A stretch of 64,000 nt of DNA from Pyrocephalus nanus (lineage: Eukaryota; Chordata; Aves; Passeriformes; Tyrannidae), in contig CM076264.1 in assembly GCA_038380795.1 (NCBI GenBank), positions 9,426,001 to 9,490,000 on the forward strand, given 5' to 3'. Shown here one piece after another: positions 50,601 to 63,752 of this stretch. Under the pieces are notes generated by a model. That model did not search any database, had not been told where the DNA came from, and saw only the letters and a program-made list of their open reading frames with translations. The position numbers and the translations under genes are program-made. Each line of letters opens with the position of its first letter. The first letter of the stretch is position 1.

Positions 50601-53600
50601 ATAAAGGGAGAATAATATAGCAAACTAAGTAAGGGAAATGAAGAGAAATTAAATTTTTGTATTTAGCAAGTGCTACACCTGAATTTCATGACTCTTAAAG
50701 AAAGAATCTGCATCACAAAATATTTTGTTCATTCTTTTACTTAAGGTAACTTAGAAGTGCCTGGCACTTTAAATTTAAAATAAACAACTACATGTAGTTT
50801 AGTGCTTCAAAAGACCTTATGAATTCTCCACTAATGCTGAATTGCTCCACAGCACTAAACCCTAGCCCCAACCTGCCCTCCCAACTACAGTTGAGCATAC
50901 TGGTTTGGTTTGGTTTTGTGAAACACAATTCTTAATATTACAAGACAGTAAAATAAAGACTAACGAAAGACATAGGGCCAAATTCAACTTCTGATTGACA
51001 GGAACATTCAACATATTCGGATATTAGGAAATTTCTGCCATTTGGAAGCAAAGAGAAATTTCCACTGTCCCAAACTCCCACAGTGATTATAAATGTTGAC
51101 ATTTTCTCCTGTCTTTCCCACAGACCTCTGCTGCCCACACTCAAACCTTTTCTACCTCTGAGTCAGACTGGGCTGTTGGATCATCTGAAACTGTGTGTCA
51201 CAAGGGATTTTTGTCTTTGTATGAACAGTATTTATTTCCTTGACCTAATATTTTTCCTCTGGTATTTTCAAAACAAACACTCACACTCACCCAGGAATAT
51301 GTACCAATTGTTCAAGAGCATTTTTGACCACATTTTCAATGATTTGGTCCCTGAGATATGAGTTTCCAAGGTCACAAGTGAAGATAATTCTTCTTTTTCC
51401 TGTACTTACTTATTCCAGAATTGCAGAGTAGATGAAAAATATGCTTTTTGTAAATGAAGAAGTTGGCATATTTTACAGAATACATTTTTGTCTTAGAATC
51501 ACATCAAATATGCTAATGCACGAAAATGGCAACAGACCTTTGTAAACCCTTTAAGGAGACAGATGTTAAAATTGTAAATGTTAAACAGTAGGTGTATAAT
51601 ATTTGAGCTTTTATGGGAAAAATGACCTAGAAAAGCAAGTGTGTTCCTACACATGGGTCGTTGTAAATAGAGCATCTTATAAAATATTCTGAAATTAATT
51701 TCTTTACTATTTTTCAATGAACTCATTATTTTCGGAGCTTAGCACGACTGGTGGTTTAAAAGTTGTTTTAAGGGAAGGTGATATGATTTGGAATGAAATA
51801 AATCTCATTGTGAGTAAGCAACTTCTTTTAGTGCCATAAAATCCTACAGTTTGTTTAACAGTGGCTCTAGCAGGTGGCATATGGCTAATATTGAGTCTGT
51901 CACTACCTCCAGGGTGCCAGACCTTCCTCAAATTTTCTGTGAGATGAATTTTTTTGTAGACTTGGACTGTAAAGGCACATGAGCATCTGCTGCCTGCTCA
52001 GTCTCATTATCATCAGCAGAGTTAACTCCTACAGATCTCAGCCCACCAGCCAGAGCCAGGAGCTTTCATCACAAGCAGTGAATTTAACAATCTGTCTTAA
52101 AAAACTGCTCCATTTGAATACAAAGAAAGACTTTGTTGTAAAAGAAGTGCAACTTTTTGAAGATATATTAGAAATTATAAACCTAAGTAATTTAATATGA
52201 TTTCCTGAGAAATATTATTACTATTTTTAGCAGAATTCTTAAGTTGGGGTTCAAAAATTTGCATTGCCTTTTCCTTGCCACTGTTTAAGAGAAAACTGTG
52301 ACTTGAAACAAAACACTTAATCCAAAGTTATCTGGAGTTGGAAATATCTAAAATATTTATATGTTATGTTGAGTTTTATGTTACCATCAGTCATTATAGT
52401 ATTTAAATGACTTTCAAGTAAAATCAAGCACAATTAAGTCAACAGTGAGCTATAAGGAGTTGGAAACTTTCTTTTCTCTAGACTTTTTTTTGGATTTTAT
52501 AGAACTATATTCCCTTTTTTTTTTTTTTTTTCTGTTGCTATTAAAACACTGACAGTTTTAAGTTTAATTCCAAAATAATCTTCTATTCGCCATGGTGGCC
52601 AGAGACAGACAACCTATTTCCTTGACTTTTTAGCGGCCTAGACAAGAAACACAGTGGCTGAATGCAGAGCACAACCTTATATTTAGATTTGGATTAACTA
52701 GACATACATTTAGACACACAATTCTGAACATCTAAAGTTCTGATCAAAACTCTTCTGAAGCACCCTAGTCTTTGGCTCCTACGTGTGAATCATGCTTCTC
52801 TCTCTGTTTATAGTTTACAAGCAAAATGCAAATGTCTAAGAAAAAAATAGCTAATCTAAATGGACCATACATAAAATGAAGAAATACTTATACTTAAAGG
52901 AATACAATACTTATATATAACTAAAGGTTTAGTCATGCGGAATGCTCCAGTTACTGAGATCTTTCCTTAATTAGTATGGTACAGTGTTGTGAATTTTATG
53001 TAGAAGATATTATGTTGTTTCCCACAGAATTTTTACATTTGAGACTGATTTTATTCAGTTCAGGATCTAGGTCAGAGAACTACTAGGGCTTTCAAACATT
53101 TGTCCTAAGACAAAAAACACTCTTCTTAAAGCAAATCTTAACATCCATCCTTAACTTGTAAGTTCTCCTAATATCATGGATCCTGAGATTCTGGATTTTC
53201 TAACGTTCTTACTCTGAGTGGTTACTCGGTAATTCATGTAGGCAGAGAAAACTCCACTGTAAGGGTTTTCTTAAAAAAGTCAGACAGATTTAGGCAAACA
53301 TCCCAAGGAGAGGGTCGGGCACAAAGCCAGAAAACTATTCAAAAGCACATTGTTATGTAACCCTGCCTAGTTTTTGCCATTGCTTCAAAGGTATAAAAAA
53401 GATCCAATTTTGATGACTGAACAAGGTTTGGGTTTTTTCTAAATGTATCTCAAAGTGCTTAGTACCTGAGGGTGATTTTACTAACACTGGTGAATGTTAG
53501 AATTCATCTTATATATATTTTTAATAATATCTCTGTGGAAGGCAAATAGTGTGCTATTAATCATATATGTGATGGCTTCATATCTTTAACATCTTATGTT

Positions 53601-53853
53601 AGAAATGAGAAAATGTTAGGCAAGGGCATAAATCCCAGAATAGGTGTTTCTGCATACTTGTCATACCTTCCTGCTCTATTTCCACATTTGGTGTTAATAT
53701 AATAAGTGGTATATAGAATATGCACAGTGTTCATTGCAGATGTAGAAATCAATTATTCCTATTTTCCATGCTTAATAATATCGATCCTGAAAAACAACCA
53801 AAACCTTGCAAAATATATCACAAAAAATGTCTCTAGAGATGCCTGGTTTCTGA
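47673..53853. other. Unique AT-rich DNA, no gene recognised
   Basis: It contains a (GATA)-like stretch at 48602-48622 and a T17 run at 52515-52531. No repeat family or exon could be supported. Confidence 0.6.
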
Positions 53854-53889
53854 ATAGTGTAAGTGGCTTTTGAAAGTCACTTACACTAT
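53854..53889. repeat. Near-perfect 36-bp palindrome
   Basis: The outer 12 bases on each side (atagtgtaagtg and cacttacactat) are exact complements. Inside them one mismatch is followed by four further pairs (cttt with aaag) around a two-base centre. Sixteen of 17 stem positions pair. It could extrude as a cruciform or fold as an RNA hairpin. The stem is too short for a typical pre-miRNA. Confidence 0.92.
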
Positions 53890-56800
53890 GCCATGAATAC
53901 CAAATTTCAGAACTGTTTTTCTGCTATCTCTTGTTGCAGTGGAATAACACAAATGACACACTGACTAAGGTTGTTCTTGATTCACGGTGCAGCATTTGCA
54001 AGAACTAGCCCTTGGGGAGCTGCCCTGTTCTGGAACACGTAGTCTGCAGTGTATGTCTGAATCACAGTGTATCTCAAACACTTTCCCAGCACACACAAGA
54101 AAAATGTAAACCTCCAAGGATGTCATCTTATCCTCCAAATTCTTTAAAAGCTCAAGACTAGACTGATTCTGACATTTAAGTTCCTTCGTACCCATGTACT
54201 ACACTTTATAATCTCCTGGTGCCTTGATGATGTGTCTTATTTAAAACAAAATGTCCCCATTTGCAGTTTAGGACACTTTCATATAGGGACAGATTCTACT
54301 AAATATGCACATCTGCAGTGGTATATTGCAAATGATCCATTATAATGAATCCGTTATAGAACACTCATCAAAGAACAAATTATTTATTGTTCTCCTGAAA
54401 CCTATAGGATATTTCCTTTTTCTTGTAGCCAAAATCATTGTTGGTTTCAAAGCTGCCTATGCTGTTGAGAGCAAAAGTCTTCTGTGATTTGCTAACTATA
54501 TTCAAACCAGTCATATACTGCATACAAAAGATGTGCTCTATATTTCATATCACTGCGTTTGACTTCTGTCATTTCTACATTTACTTTTCTACTTTGCACA
54601 ATTACCACAGCAATTTCTCGATTTCCTTTTTTTCCTTCCTCACCCCTCAGAAGCTCAGAAATTCTCTATTAGCATCATTTCACACCCCACTTCTAACAAA
54701 AATATTTCCAAACATGGGAGAATGTCTGCTTTCACTCTGCTAAAATTTCTAGCCACTAACTTACTTATACTCACAAAATTCTGTGCCAGAATACCCATAA
54801 AGCTTCTGGATCCAAAGCTATGTAGCACTGAGGATCATGACCAAGGTACCCTCTTCACTGTGGACAGTGAGTGGTCTTATTTGGGCTGTTTTGCTTCCCA
54901 TTGTTGAGACTCCATTTGTATTTGATCAGGCAAATGGGATTGGATAAATTGTCCTAATCTGGTGGTTTTGTGATTTCTTTTCAGTAACCAATTTGTTTCC
55001 AACTTCTTGCTTAGCAACTAGCAACTGAGAATAGAAATACTGCTTCTGAAAACAATCTTAACATCATCCTGGGATCAAAAACATGCTTAATGTCCTGAAT
55101 TAAGTTTCAACATTATAAATGAACACAATTTGTCTATCAGACCTATGAATAATTCTGCAAATGTGCTGTAAGTGGAAGAAATTGGTATTGCCTCACCTTT
55201 CCAGAACTCCTCTGCTCCAGGAAAGTAAAGGAAGGCATAGCAGAAGTCTTAGACTTAGGCCATGCATTTAGTTGAAGTTAATTTACTCAACTGGCTACAA
55301 GTGCCTGAAGCAAACTGCTGGACTGAGCAAACTGTGCATTGAGCTTTCCCTCACTCTTTTAGTCAGCCAACCACTTTTTGTACACAGAAGCCACTGCTGG
55401 CATGTGTCTTTCATAGCCAGAAAAAACAAGGCAGAGACAAGAGAATATGTCATGCCCACATCAGGGTGTGCAACTCAAAGACGCTGCACGTAGGCATGTC
55501 TGGGTCTGTAGTAGTGCTCATGCTGAGAGCAAGAAACATCTTAGGGATCTCCTCTTGGAACAGGCTGATAGGCAGAGGACTGAAAATTGCTTTTGAAAGG
55601 AGCATGTAATGCTTATTTTTATGGCAGGGCACAAAATATGTTAATGAAAACCCTTGCTGAGGTCTCTACAAAAGACACAACATCAATGAAATCTTGTTAC
55701 AGTCCTCGAAATTAAATATTTCTTGTCCTTAAGCAAGGACACTACCCACCAGTTAAGGCTTTAATCCATAGTGTCTTGCTACATCAGCAATTTACGACAG
55801 CATGAGAGCTGTTGGACTGGGCAGCTCTCCATCAGTCCAATGATGGCTTTATCTGGAACAGCATAGCTTTTACAGTGAAGGATACAAATATCAGCCAAAC
55901 TTTTTAGAGACTGTCCTGAACTGGCCAGATGGATTGCTAGTATGCCACTTGCTTCTATCCAAGAAAAAAAAGATGTCTTCTAAATAGCTGGATCAGATTA
56001 TGAAGTTGACAGACATTAATCTTCCCTCTTGGCTTGGTCTCATAGCACTCCCTGAAATTAGACAACTAAACTGAGATGCAGGAGTATGACTGAAGCAGTT
56101 ATAAAGCTGCAGGCAACAGTGGTGTAAAAGATTTCAGACCTTGTCAAACCCAAAGAATAAGCCTGTTCAAAAGCAGACACATTACAAAATACTTGACTCT
56201 GAGGCAGTGACAATGTGCATTCCTATGAGATATCTAACTTCAGCACAGTAAATTTTGTTACTTTAACAAGGTGTCATACAGAGTATAGTTTCATTATAAA
56301 TATAATCTCTTTCATAATTTCAGGCACAGAGAAGAGCTATTTTCATATGACCATTAGGCAGTGCAAAATACTGGGTAAAATGATAAGCAAAAAAGCAGAG
56401 CTAATTTGTACCTTCAAGTGATAGAAGTATTGGAGTTATCTCAGTCTCACACACGGGCTTGAGGGAGATTCCTCTTGAAAATGCTGTACTTTTTGGTAGG
56501 TTTTTATTTCATGGTCATAGCCAAAATATTTTTTTATGTGAATAACATTTTGTTTTGAAACTAGAATGTCAGCCTGCACCTTCCAATATATTTTTCTCCT
56601 TAATTAAGTAAAATTCCAACAAGGAAAAGTATTTGGTGTGTAAACATTGAAGTCCTACATTAGCTGTTTAAAATGCAAGAGACTGTATGGTTTTGTTGTG
56701 GATATAGCGATGAAAATAGAAATAGAAACCTCAAGTGTCTACTATTGAGATAATTTTACTTATATAGTAATCATTGTTTATCCTCCTTGAACAAAAGAAA

Positions 56801-57899
56801 AACCTGAATATTTTTTGCAGTTTAAAATATGCTGTATTATTACTACATTACAGATGAATAGCTATGAAGAAATTTATGCTCCTGAAATTTTGAAAAGTAA
56901 GAATAATTCCCTTAAGAATTTCACTAATCATCTTTTTATTTTTCTTCCCAAGTGATATCTTTTCAGGAAATTTTCATTTAGACCCCACTTTTTGACGTCT
57001 TGATAGGCTTTTTGGGGGTGTGTTTTTTAAAAAAGCCCCTACATATTTATGCGATTTTAATTAAGGTATTCTGGTTTTTATTTTTTTATGAAAATTTTCT
57101 GGGAGTTTGCCTTCTGTAATTTTGCTTGCCAATTGCATCACTGAAGTTTCTAGTTTTAAAAGCTTTATAAGTTTTCTGAAAGTAATATCCAGGTCATACT
57201 AGAAGGTCTTTCAGTGAACATGAAATTATCTGAGAAATCTGTAAATGTGAACAAGAAGGGAGAAGTGAAAAAAGAAAAAATCATTCCAGAAAATGTGGAC
57301 ATAAATATTACCAGATGTATAGTGAAGACAAACATACTGATTATTACTAAAAGAGAATGTAATGTATCTTCTTGTGGTTTTGATATATTCTTTGCCTTTC
57401 TCTCCTTTTTGACTTTGGAAAGATTTGTAGTTACTTCTCTGTTCGAGCAGTAGATAGAAAGACATCATATAACTCTGTGTTCATCACTAAACAGCATGTT
57501 CACTTTTTCAATCCATCGCTGCTTAAGTCTTCGTTTCCTGAAGAAAAATGACTCATTATTTCAGGCAGAACACCCATACAACAAAGTGCAATGTTTAGAA
57601 TAAATAAATTTCACTCTGACTTTTCCACACTGGCCTGAAATTTTGATTAGGTCATCTTGTGTAGCTGGTTGACAAATGTCTGGTTAGTGTTCTGAATTAG
57701 CAGGCCTCTCTTTTGGAGCAGACAAATGCCTGCATGGTAACCTAAATAGCAGCGCTGGGATGATGAGTGCCAGAACCACTAGTTGAGCCAACTACTCTGT
57801 TGAGCACCAAAAAGATCTTATTTACTATCTGAATTTTCTGCCCTTTCTACAACAGTGAGACTCTTTGACTTTTTTTTCCCTACCTACCAACAACATATG
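53890..57899. other. Unique AT-rich DNA, no gene recognised
   Basis: No repeat family or exon was identified. Open frames are at most about 100 codons and lack domains. Confidence 0.6.
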
Positions 57900-58165
57900 A
57901 AAAGACAGTCATCTGCATCAGCAGACTGTAATGAGGCACAGCCTTGCCAGACCTCACTTCTGCCTGGATCCCACAGCACTGTCCTGTATCCCTGCCCCCA
58001 TCCCCTGCCAGGGGACTTTGTGGGACCCAATTCCAGCTTCTGTCTTTGCCCAGTGTGTGTGGAAGCTGTAGGACAGCGGGTGAATGCACAGCCTCGTCTC
58101 CCAGCTCACTCTCCCTCACAGAGTGGACCTGCGGCCCTGCAGGGCAGAGAATAATAAAATGCTAT
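57900..58165 (+). other. GC-rich block ending at AATAAA, possible old LTR or other insertion
   Basis: About 240 bp clearly richer in GC than the flanks ends in ccctgcagggcag followed by aataataaaatgc (AATAAA near 58154). A GC-rich segment running into AATAAA would fit the U3/R part of an LTR or a 3' terminal exon on the plus strand. I could not find LTR ends or recognise the translated frames, which overlap on both strands. Confidence 0.25.
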
Positions 58166-58236
58166 TTTGCCCGAAACTTTGCAAATTGTCCTAATTTTGC
58201 AGCTCAACAGAGAACTTTAAAATTAAGAAGAAAGAG

Positions 58237-58377
58237 TCAAAAAAGCAGGAGCCAGGGAAGCTGGGAAAGGGGGGAGAAGAGAGAGGGGAAGAAGGAAGGG
58301 AAAGGGAGGAGGTGGTAGGGAAGGGAAGGGATGGGGGAAAAGGAAAAGAAAAAAAAAAGAAGAAAAAAAAATAAAGA
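58237..58377. repeat. Polypurine tract, about 140 bp
   Basis: The plus strand is almost purely A and G (gggaag, gaagg, aaaagaaaa units), grading from G-rich to A-rich. Such asymmetric tracts can form triplex (H-DNA). Frames open across it encode only proline/phenylalanine/leucine low-complexity sequence and are not genes. Confidence 0.9.
58318..58337 (+). other. G-quadruplex motif
   Basis: Four G runs (3, 3, 3 and 5) are separated by two-base loops (aa, aa, at), which meets the usual G3+N1-7 rule. Very short loops favour a stable quadruplex. Confidence 0.85.
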
Positions 58378-61300
58378 CACTGTTATACTTTCTGATAAAG
58401 ATGATCTTAAGCAACAGTTTAGTCTAGGACACATTATGATACCAGTTTATATGTGCTGAAAATAGAGTTCCTTGATTATATTAGTTGAATCTAGATGCTG
58501 ACTTTTTTTTCTTTCCTTTTCAAACAAAAAAAGTGCTATTAATGTGTCTATCACAGTCTTCATCTCATGCAAAAGCAACAAAATGTCATGATTCCTTGTG
58601 TTTTTCCATAAGGAAAAATGAACATGTATGGAAACAATAAATACTGTAAAAGGTAATATGCTCTTTCCAGTCTTATTACAGTGCTATATAGATGCCCTTA
58701 TTCAAGGCAGATAACAGTGGTGGTATCTTTGGTTCTATTATACACTAAAAATGTAGTAACTTAATATGTTGGGTTTTTTCTAAAAACTGTCCCAGGCAGG
58801 AATATAAATGCCATTGATATTTTAGTTCTGAATCTGAGCATAATTTTATAAAGATTTTAGATTTTGAACCTATTGATGTCTCTAATAAAGTGACCTAATT
58901 CTTAATATATTATATGAAAAACTTCCCTTCTTGAGTGGCACAAAAAAATGAGGTTATAGTGAATATAAGCTTTTTGATTAGAATAAAACTGGTTTAAAGT
59001 TTATAATTTCTGTAACTAAAAGCTTTCTGAACAAATGAGTAGCAAGATAGGGATATATTCTTGATGTACTCAGATGAGAATTTCTCTCATTTCAGAACAA
59101 AAAAGTACTCACATGGTTTTTATGGAAAAGAAGCTACAAGAAAAGGCAACGTTTCTATAGCAACAAAACTTTCTTGTTTCCTGTTCCTATTACCACTAAT
59201 TGGTTTTCTCTGAGCCAGTTCTGGCATTTTTGAAACCAAGAAAAAAAAGAAAGACAACAAAAATTGCCTTTTGCAATTGTGCAGGAAACTCTTCAAGTGT
59301 GCCTATCAGGCTGCAACTTGTTTCAAACACATGTAATTAATGATCATAAAATGTCTGTCAGGGCAGAAATGGTGTTATAACATTTTTTCACTTTCACCAC
59401 AATCTTTGTACTGCTGGAAACCAGAATATCGATTAAATTCAAATCAATATACACAAAATATCCTGTGGAAAATAAATTTTGCAGTTGGATACATCAGAAA
59501 AAAAATGGGAAAAAGTAATTTCTATACTTAAATATCACTTTTCTCCTTATTGATTTGGCTAATATCCTTCAGATCTGCTTCATTTTGAATTTCTATAAAT
59601 GAAATTTCCTCTTCCCTGACTTAGATAAAAGTCTGCTTGTACCTATTCAGAATGAATGGATGTTATATTCTATCTTGTTACTTGGAAGTACTCCTAAATA
59701 TCCACACAGCTATCCCTTTTACATTACTTCTTGTTCTTCTACGGTATAATGTCTATAATAAATAAATAAAGTTTCTATGGTACATGTATAGAAGCCTTCA
59801 CTGGTGCCTGATCTTTCTGCAAGATGAACAGCAATTTATTTTTATAGCCTATTACTTATTTGTGATACCAGTACAAAGCTATCCAGCTGTCAACATCACC
59901 TCTGGCAGTACAATGAAGGCTATAACTGAAGAACACCTTTTAAATAATGTTAAGAGTTACAGTGGAAATCCACAAGAAAGAAAGGAAGGAAATTAATTTG
60001 TGTTTTGTTTTTTGTTTTGGGGGAGTTTTTTTGTTTGTTTGTTTTGGGTAGTTCTCTTTTTAAAATTAATTTCTGGGGAAAACAAATCTAAAGCATTAGA
60101 TTTGTCAGCCAAGTCTGATGAATTCCTTTTATGGGGGTTGTTTGAAAGTAGCTCAAATATCAAGCATAACCTTCTTACTAAATTATCCTAAATAATGCTG
60201 AAATAGCTAATATTCACATACTGTAGCAGACTGAAAATGGAGAGATAATTAAAGTTCAACTCTTGCTCCTTGAACTACTTGGCCTCAAACAGGAATTTAC
60301 ACTTATGCAGCAGGAAATATGTATCAACAATAGTAGTAACAGAAAATAAGCTTTCCATGCAGAGAAGAAAAATATTGATAATATTCTATTAATAAGCAAA
60401 TGGGGTATTTATTTTTGTGCCTAAAAAAATAATGGGTTCTCCTTAGAGAAGGGGAATTTCCAAGGCTCATTAACTGCTGTTCAGCTGAAGAGCTCTGGAA
60501 ATTATGCCAAAGCTTTTTAGCTTCCTCAAAATGCAGCAAAGTGTCCAAATGTGAACAGGTTTATGAAGTATCTCCATTAATAATCTTAAAAATCCTTGCT
60601 TCTTTTAGGGACTTACCGCATGTTAAACTACATGAAAATTCAATAGAAGGTGGTGCAGACCTGTGTGCCTTTTAAAGTCTTTCCAAATATCTATTATCAG
60701 CAAAACCTTGTCTGCATGTTATGAATGCATTGCGTATTTTAGAAACTCTTGCCTTTAAAACACAAAAAAATTAATGAGACAAGTTTTATCTTGAAACTAG
60801 TTTATATATCCCTCTCTTAAGTAATTTCGCCATGAAGTTATTACATGTACTAACATAAAAGGACAAACCATTTACTGATAAATGTATTCCTTAAGACATA
60901 AAACAATTTCCCTTTTCTTCCCTATTCTCTCCCTCCCCTATTTCAAACCATTCATAATCTACCTCATTTAATTAATCTAAATTGTTACAATTCTTCAAAA
61001 AGAGGATGGTTGAAAATGGATAGTAAATCAGGGGACATAATACAGCTTCTATGGTAGTAAGTGTTATATTAGTGTTTTTTAGGAAGGGAATGGTAAAAGT
61101 TATTTTCGAGTTTGAGAAACAACCTTTGCAGTGAATAAATATAATTTGAGGAGACATAATTGCTCTGCAAAGCAAAATTACTTCTAAAGGTTCTGCCACC
61201 ACCTGGAGAACTAAGGAGATGTGTTTTCATGTCATTGTCATCTTTATTTTGACTTTCAGAAGCCTTGCCACCTCTAGGCTTCCATAGTCACTGTTGTATG

Positions 61301-61579
61301 CTTTTTTATAAGACACTGGTGATTACTAACTAGCACCTAAAGATAAAAAAAAAAAAAAAGTGCATGCATTAATTAACTAAGCACTACATAAGTTCCTGGA
61401 TGGGTGAAAGGAGAGCTCTCTCATCACTATTTTTGATTTTCTTTCTATTATTTGCAGATCGAAATGGGTTTTAGTAAAGTATAAAGGCTCTATTACTAGT
61501 CATAAACTGTGTCACTTTCATGATACATTAAACCAAATATTTAGTAACAAAAATATGTAGGTATTGCTGAAAGGTGCTT
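58378..61579. other. Unique AT-rich DNA, no gene recognised
   Basis: An A15 run lies at 61345-61359 next to tgcatgcattaattaact. Nothing else was identified. Confidence 0.6.
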
Positions 61580-61798
61580 AGCAGAATTGAATTTGTGCTG
61601 AGCACAGGGCTGATAATACAGAAATGTTTTTGTTGTTGCTGTGCAGGGCTTACACAGAACCAAGGCCTTTTCTGCTTTTCACAGTGACACACTGGTGAGG
61701 AAGTTGGGGATGCAGGGGAGGTTGGGAAGGGACACAGCCAGGACAGGTGACCCCAACTGACCAAAGGGATTTTCTAGACAGTGTGACACCGTGCTCTG

Positions 61799-61807
61799 TA
61801 TATAAAG
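61799..61807 (+). promoter_or_regulatory. TATA box of the second LTR
   Basis: TATATAAAG, at the same position in the family alignment as the TATA box of the first copy. Confidence 0.7.
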
Positions 61808-61987
61808 CAGGGGGAAGAAATAGGAAGGGGGGCACATGTGGAGTTAAGGTGTTTGTCTTCCCAAATAACCTTTGCATTTGATGGGGCCCTGCTCTCCTGG
61901 AGATAGCTGAACACCTACCTGCCCATGGGAATCACTAAACTAATTCCTTGTTTTGCTCTGCTTCTGTGCACAGCTTTTGCTTTCCCT

Positions 61988-61993
61988 ATTAAA
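61988..61993 (+). terminator. LTR polyadenylation signal
   Basis: ATTAAA in the conserved context ccctattaaactgtctttat, shared with the first LTR copy. Confidence 0.65.
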
Positions 61994-62107
61994 CTGTCTT
62001 TATCTCAACCCATGAATTTTCACACTTTTACCCTTCTGATTCTCTCCCTGATCCTACTGGTGGGGGAGTGAGTGAGCAACGTTGCTGGCTGAGGTTAAAC
62101 CACAACA

Positions 62108-63447
62108 CCATGTCCTAGTCTATCTACATTTAGCAGAAATCACCTTTCACTTTGTAATAATATAGCAGAATTTTCCTCTTGTTTTCTTTAGTGTTCAGTA
62201 CCTCTTACAAAATTAGTTGGAAATCCCCAGTGGTTCACAGTTCCAGGCTGTCACATTCCAATCTGACCTGGATTTATAGTGTAGTATTTTAATGATATAG
62301 TAGATATAGTCTTCTGGTTTGTTTTTTTCTTTAAAGGTATAGTATAATTTTTCTTCCAAAGTGATCTGTACAGTCATGATGTCTTTGTATGTAAAAAGTT
62401 CAACAAACCACTGCCAGATTATTCCACTGGGCAGGTAAGAAGTCTCCGGGCTACAGAATGATGTTGAACTTCCCTTCCACAAATAGATGTGATCTACTTT
62501 GTAAGTGCTGAAAGATAAATAAATGCTGACTACTCAGATTCATCTCAGCTATTTGGTTAGCAATTCTACACCAGGAAGAATTTTGTGCACCTCAGAACAC
62601 CTACAATTTTCTGTACAAGACTGTGCCTCCAAATATACTTGGTTACTCTTGGCATTCTGCTCACCATTGGATTAGCATTTTCCTGGGAGTTTCAAGTCCC
62701 CAGTTTATCATAAATCTCAATATGATATCACTCAAGCTCCAGAGATAAAAATGTGTAAAAGCTGTAAGGGTATGGTCCACTACTGCTACAAAGTCCCTTC
62801 AGCTAAATGTATTCATATATTAATCAATGTGACTGGCACCATAAGTGTCAATACACTGTAGAAAAAAATACAGTAACAAATTTTTCATAAACATTCATTT
62901 CCAGATATCTTTCCTATTTTTCTTTGTTTCTCAATCACATTTTAAATTCTCCAAAAAGGCTTATTTTTAAATCTTATTAAAGAGATTACCAAGTATTTCC
63001 TGACTAAAATAGTTCATTAGTTTGCTTCAGAGCAATTTCTGTGTAGTGTCACTTTGCTTAAGTGCCAATACTGGCTGCTAGTATTTAGTGTTGATTGACC
63101 TGATTTGAGGAACCTCCACAACATTCAGACTGACAATTTACTTGTAAAGGTTAGTGAAAAGGTTAGAGATTATGACTGAGGATAGAGCAATGCATTTCTC
63201 CACTCTAAGGGGACATCTACAACCATGTTTACTTTGTGATTCTTAGGAATAAACAACTGGATAGAGGGAAGACAGCTGTGTGCCATCCTGTCCAAGTGGA
63301 GGAGGTGCTGTTCTTTGATCCTGCAGTGTAGTCAATAGTAGTCAAGAGAGATGTGGTTGTTTTCATTTGTGCTGAGTCAAGTTCTGCATATAAGATCTGT
63401 CACTGAATTGAATCCGAAGAACACACTTGGAACAAAAGAAGTATCTG
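62108..63447. other. Unique AT-rich DNA, no gene recognised
   Basis: No retroviral gene follows the LTR, so the second copy is also solitary as far as can be seen. No exon is recognised. Confidence 0.6.
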
Positions 63448-63752
63448 GGATGGAGGGGAGCCTACAAGATGGAGAGAGGCTGTTTACAAAGGAATGTAAT
63501 GACACAAGGGGGAATGGTTTCAAACCGAGAGTAAGTTTAAATTAGATGTTAGGAAAAAAATTCTTTACTGTGAGGGTGATGGGGCACTGGAACAGGTTGC
63601 CCAGAGAAACTGGATGCCCCATCCCTGGAAGTGCTGAAGGCCAGCAGATTAGATGGGACTTTAAGCAACCTGGTCTATTGAAAAGTGTCCTTGTCCCATA
63701 GCAGGGGGATTGGAACTAAGTGATCTTGAGGCCATTCTACAGTTCTGTGATT
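63448..63752 (+). mobile_element. CR1 3' region, end of ORF2 reading region to tail
   Basis: The plus frame retains DGERLFTKECNDTRGNGFKP, the CR1 C-terminal motif. It is followed by the 3' UTR landmarks ttctttactgtgagggtgat, ggcactggaacaggttgccc, gatgccccatccctggaagt, ttaagcaacctggtctattg, cccatagcagggggattgga and tctgtgattt. It is about 300 bp, 5' truncated and only moderately diverged. It belongs to the subfamily with the ggttggaacta-type tail, unlike the copy at 37.3 kb. Confidence 0.94.

Larger units (their letters stand above)
61580..62107 (+). mobile_element. LTR of the same endogenous retrovirus family, 5' end missing or eroded
   Basis: It is collinear with the solo LTR at 23816-24393 but in the opposite orientation. 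Shared blocks include gtgctgagcacagggctgat, tttttgttgttgctg, tctgcttttcacagtgacac, aagggattttctagaca, TATATAAAG, gatggggccctgctctcctg, ccctattaaactgtctttat and tctccctgatcctactggtg. It ends in ggttaaaccacaaca. By eye about three quarters of positions agree. The first 60-80 bp of the family, including the TGT end, is not recognisable, so no target duplication can be read. A 10-15 bp indel near 61913 separates the copies. Confidence 0.88.

Noticed and set aside
57944..58318. 124-codon plus frame and overlapping minus frames
   Set aside because: They span a GC-rich block and a purine tract, overlap in several frames and end in low-complexity residues.
58223..58434. Proline- and phenylalanine-rich minus frames
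   Set aside because: Translation of the polypyrimidine strand of a simple-sequence tract.
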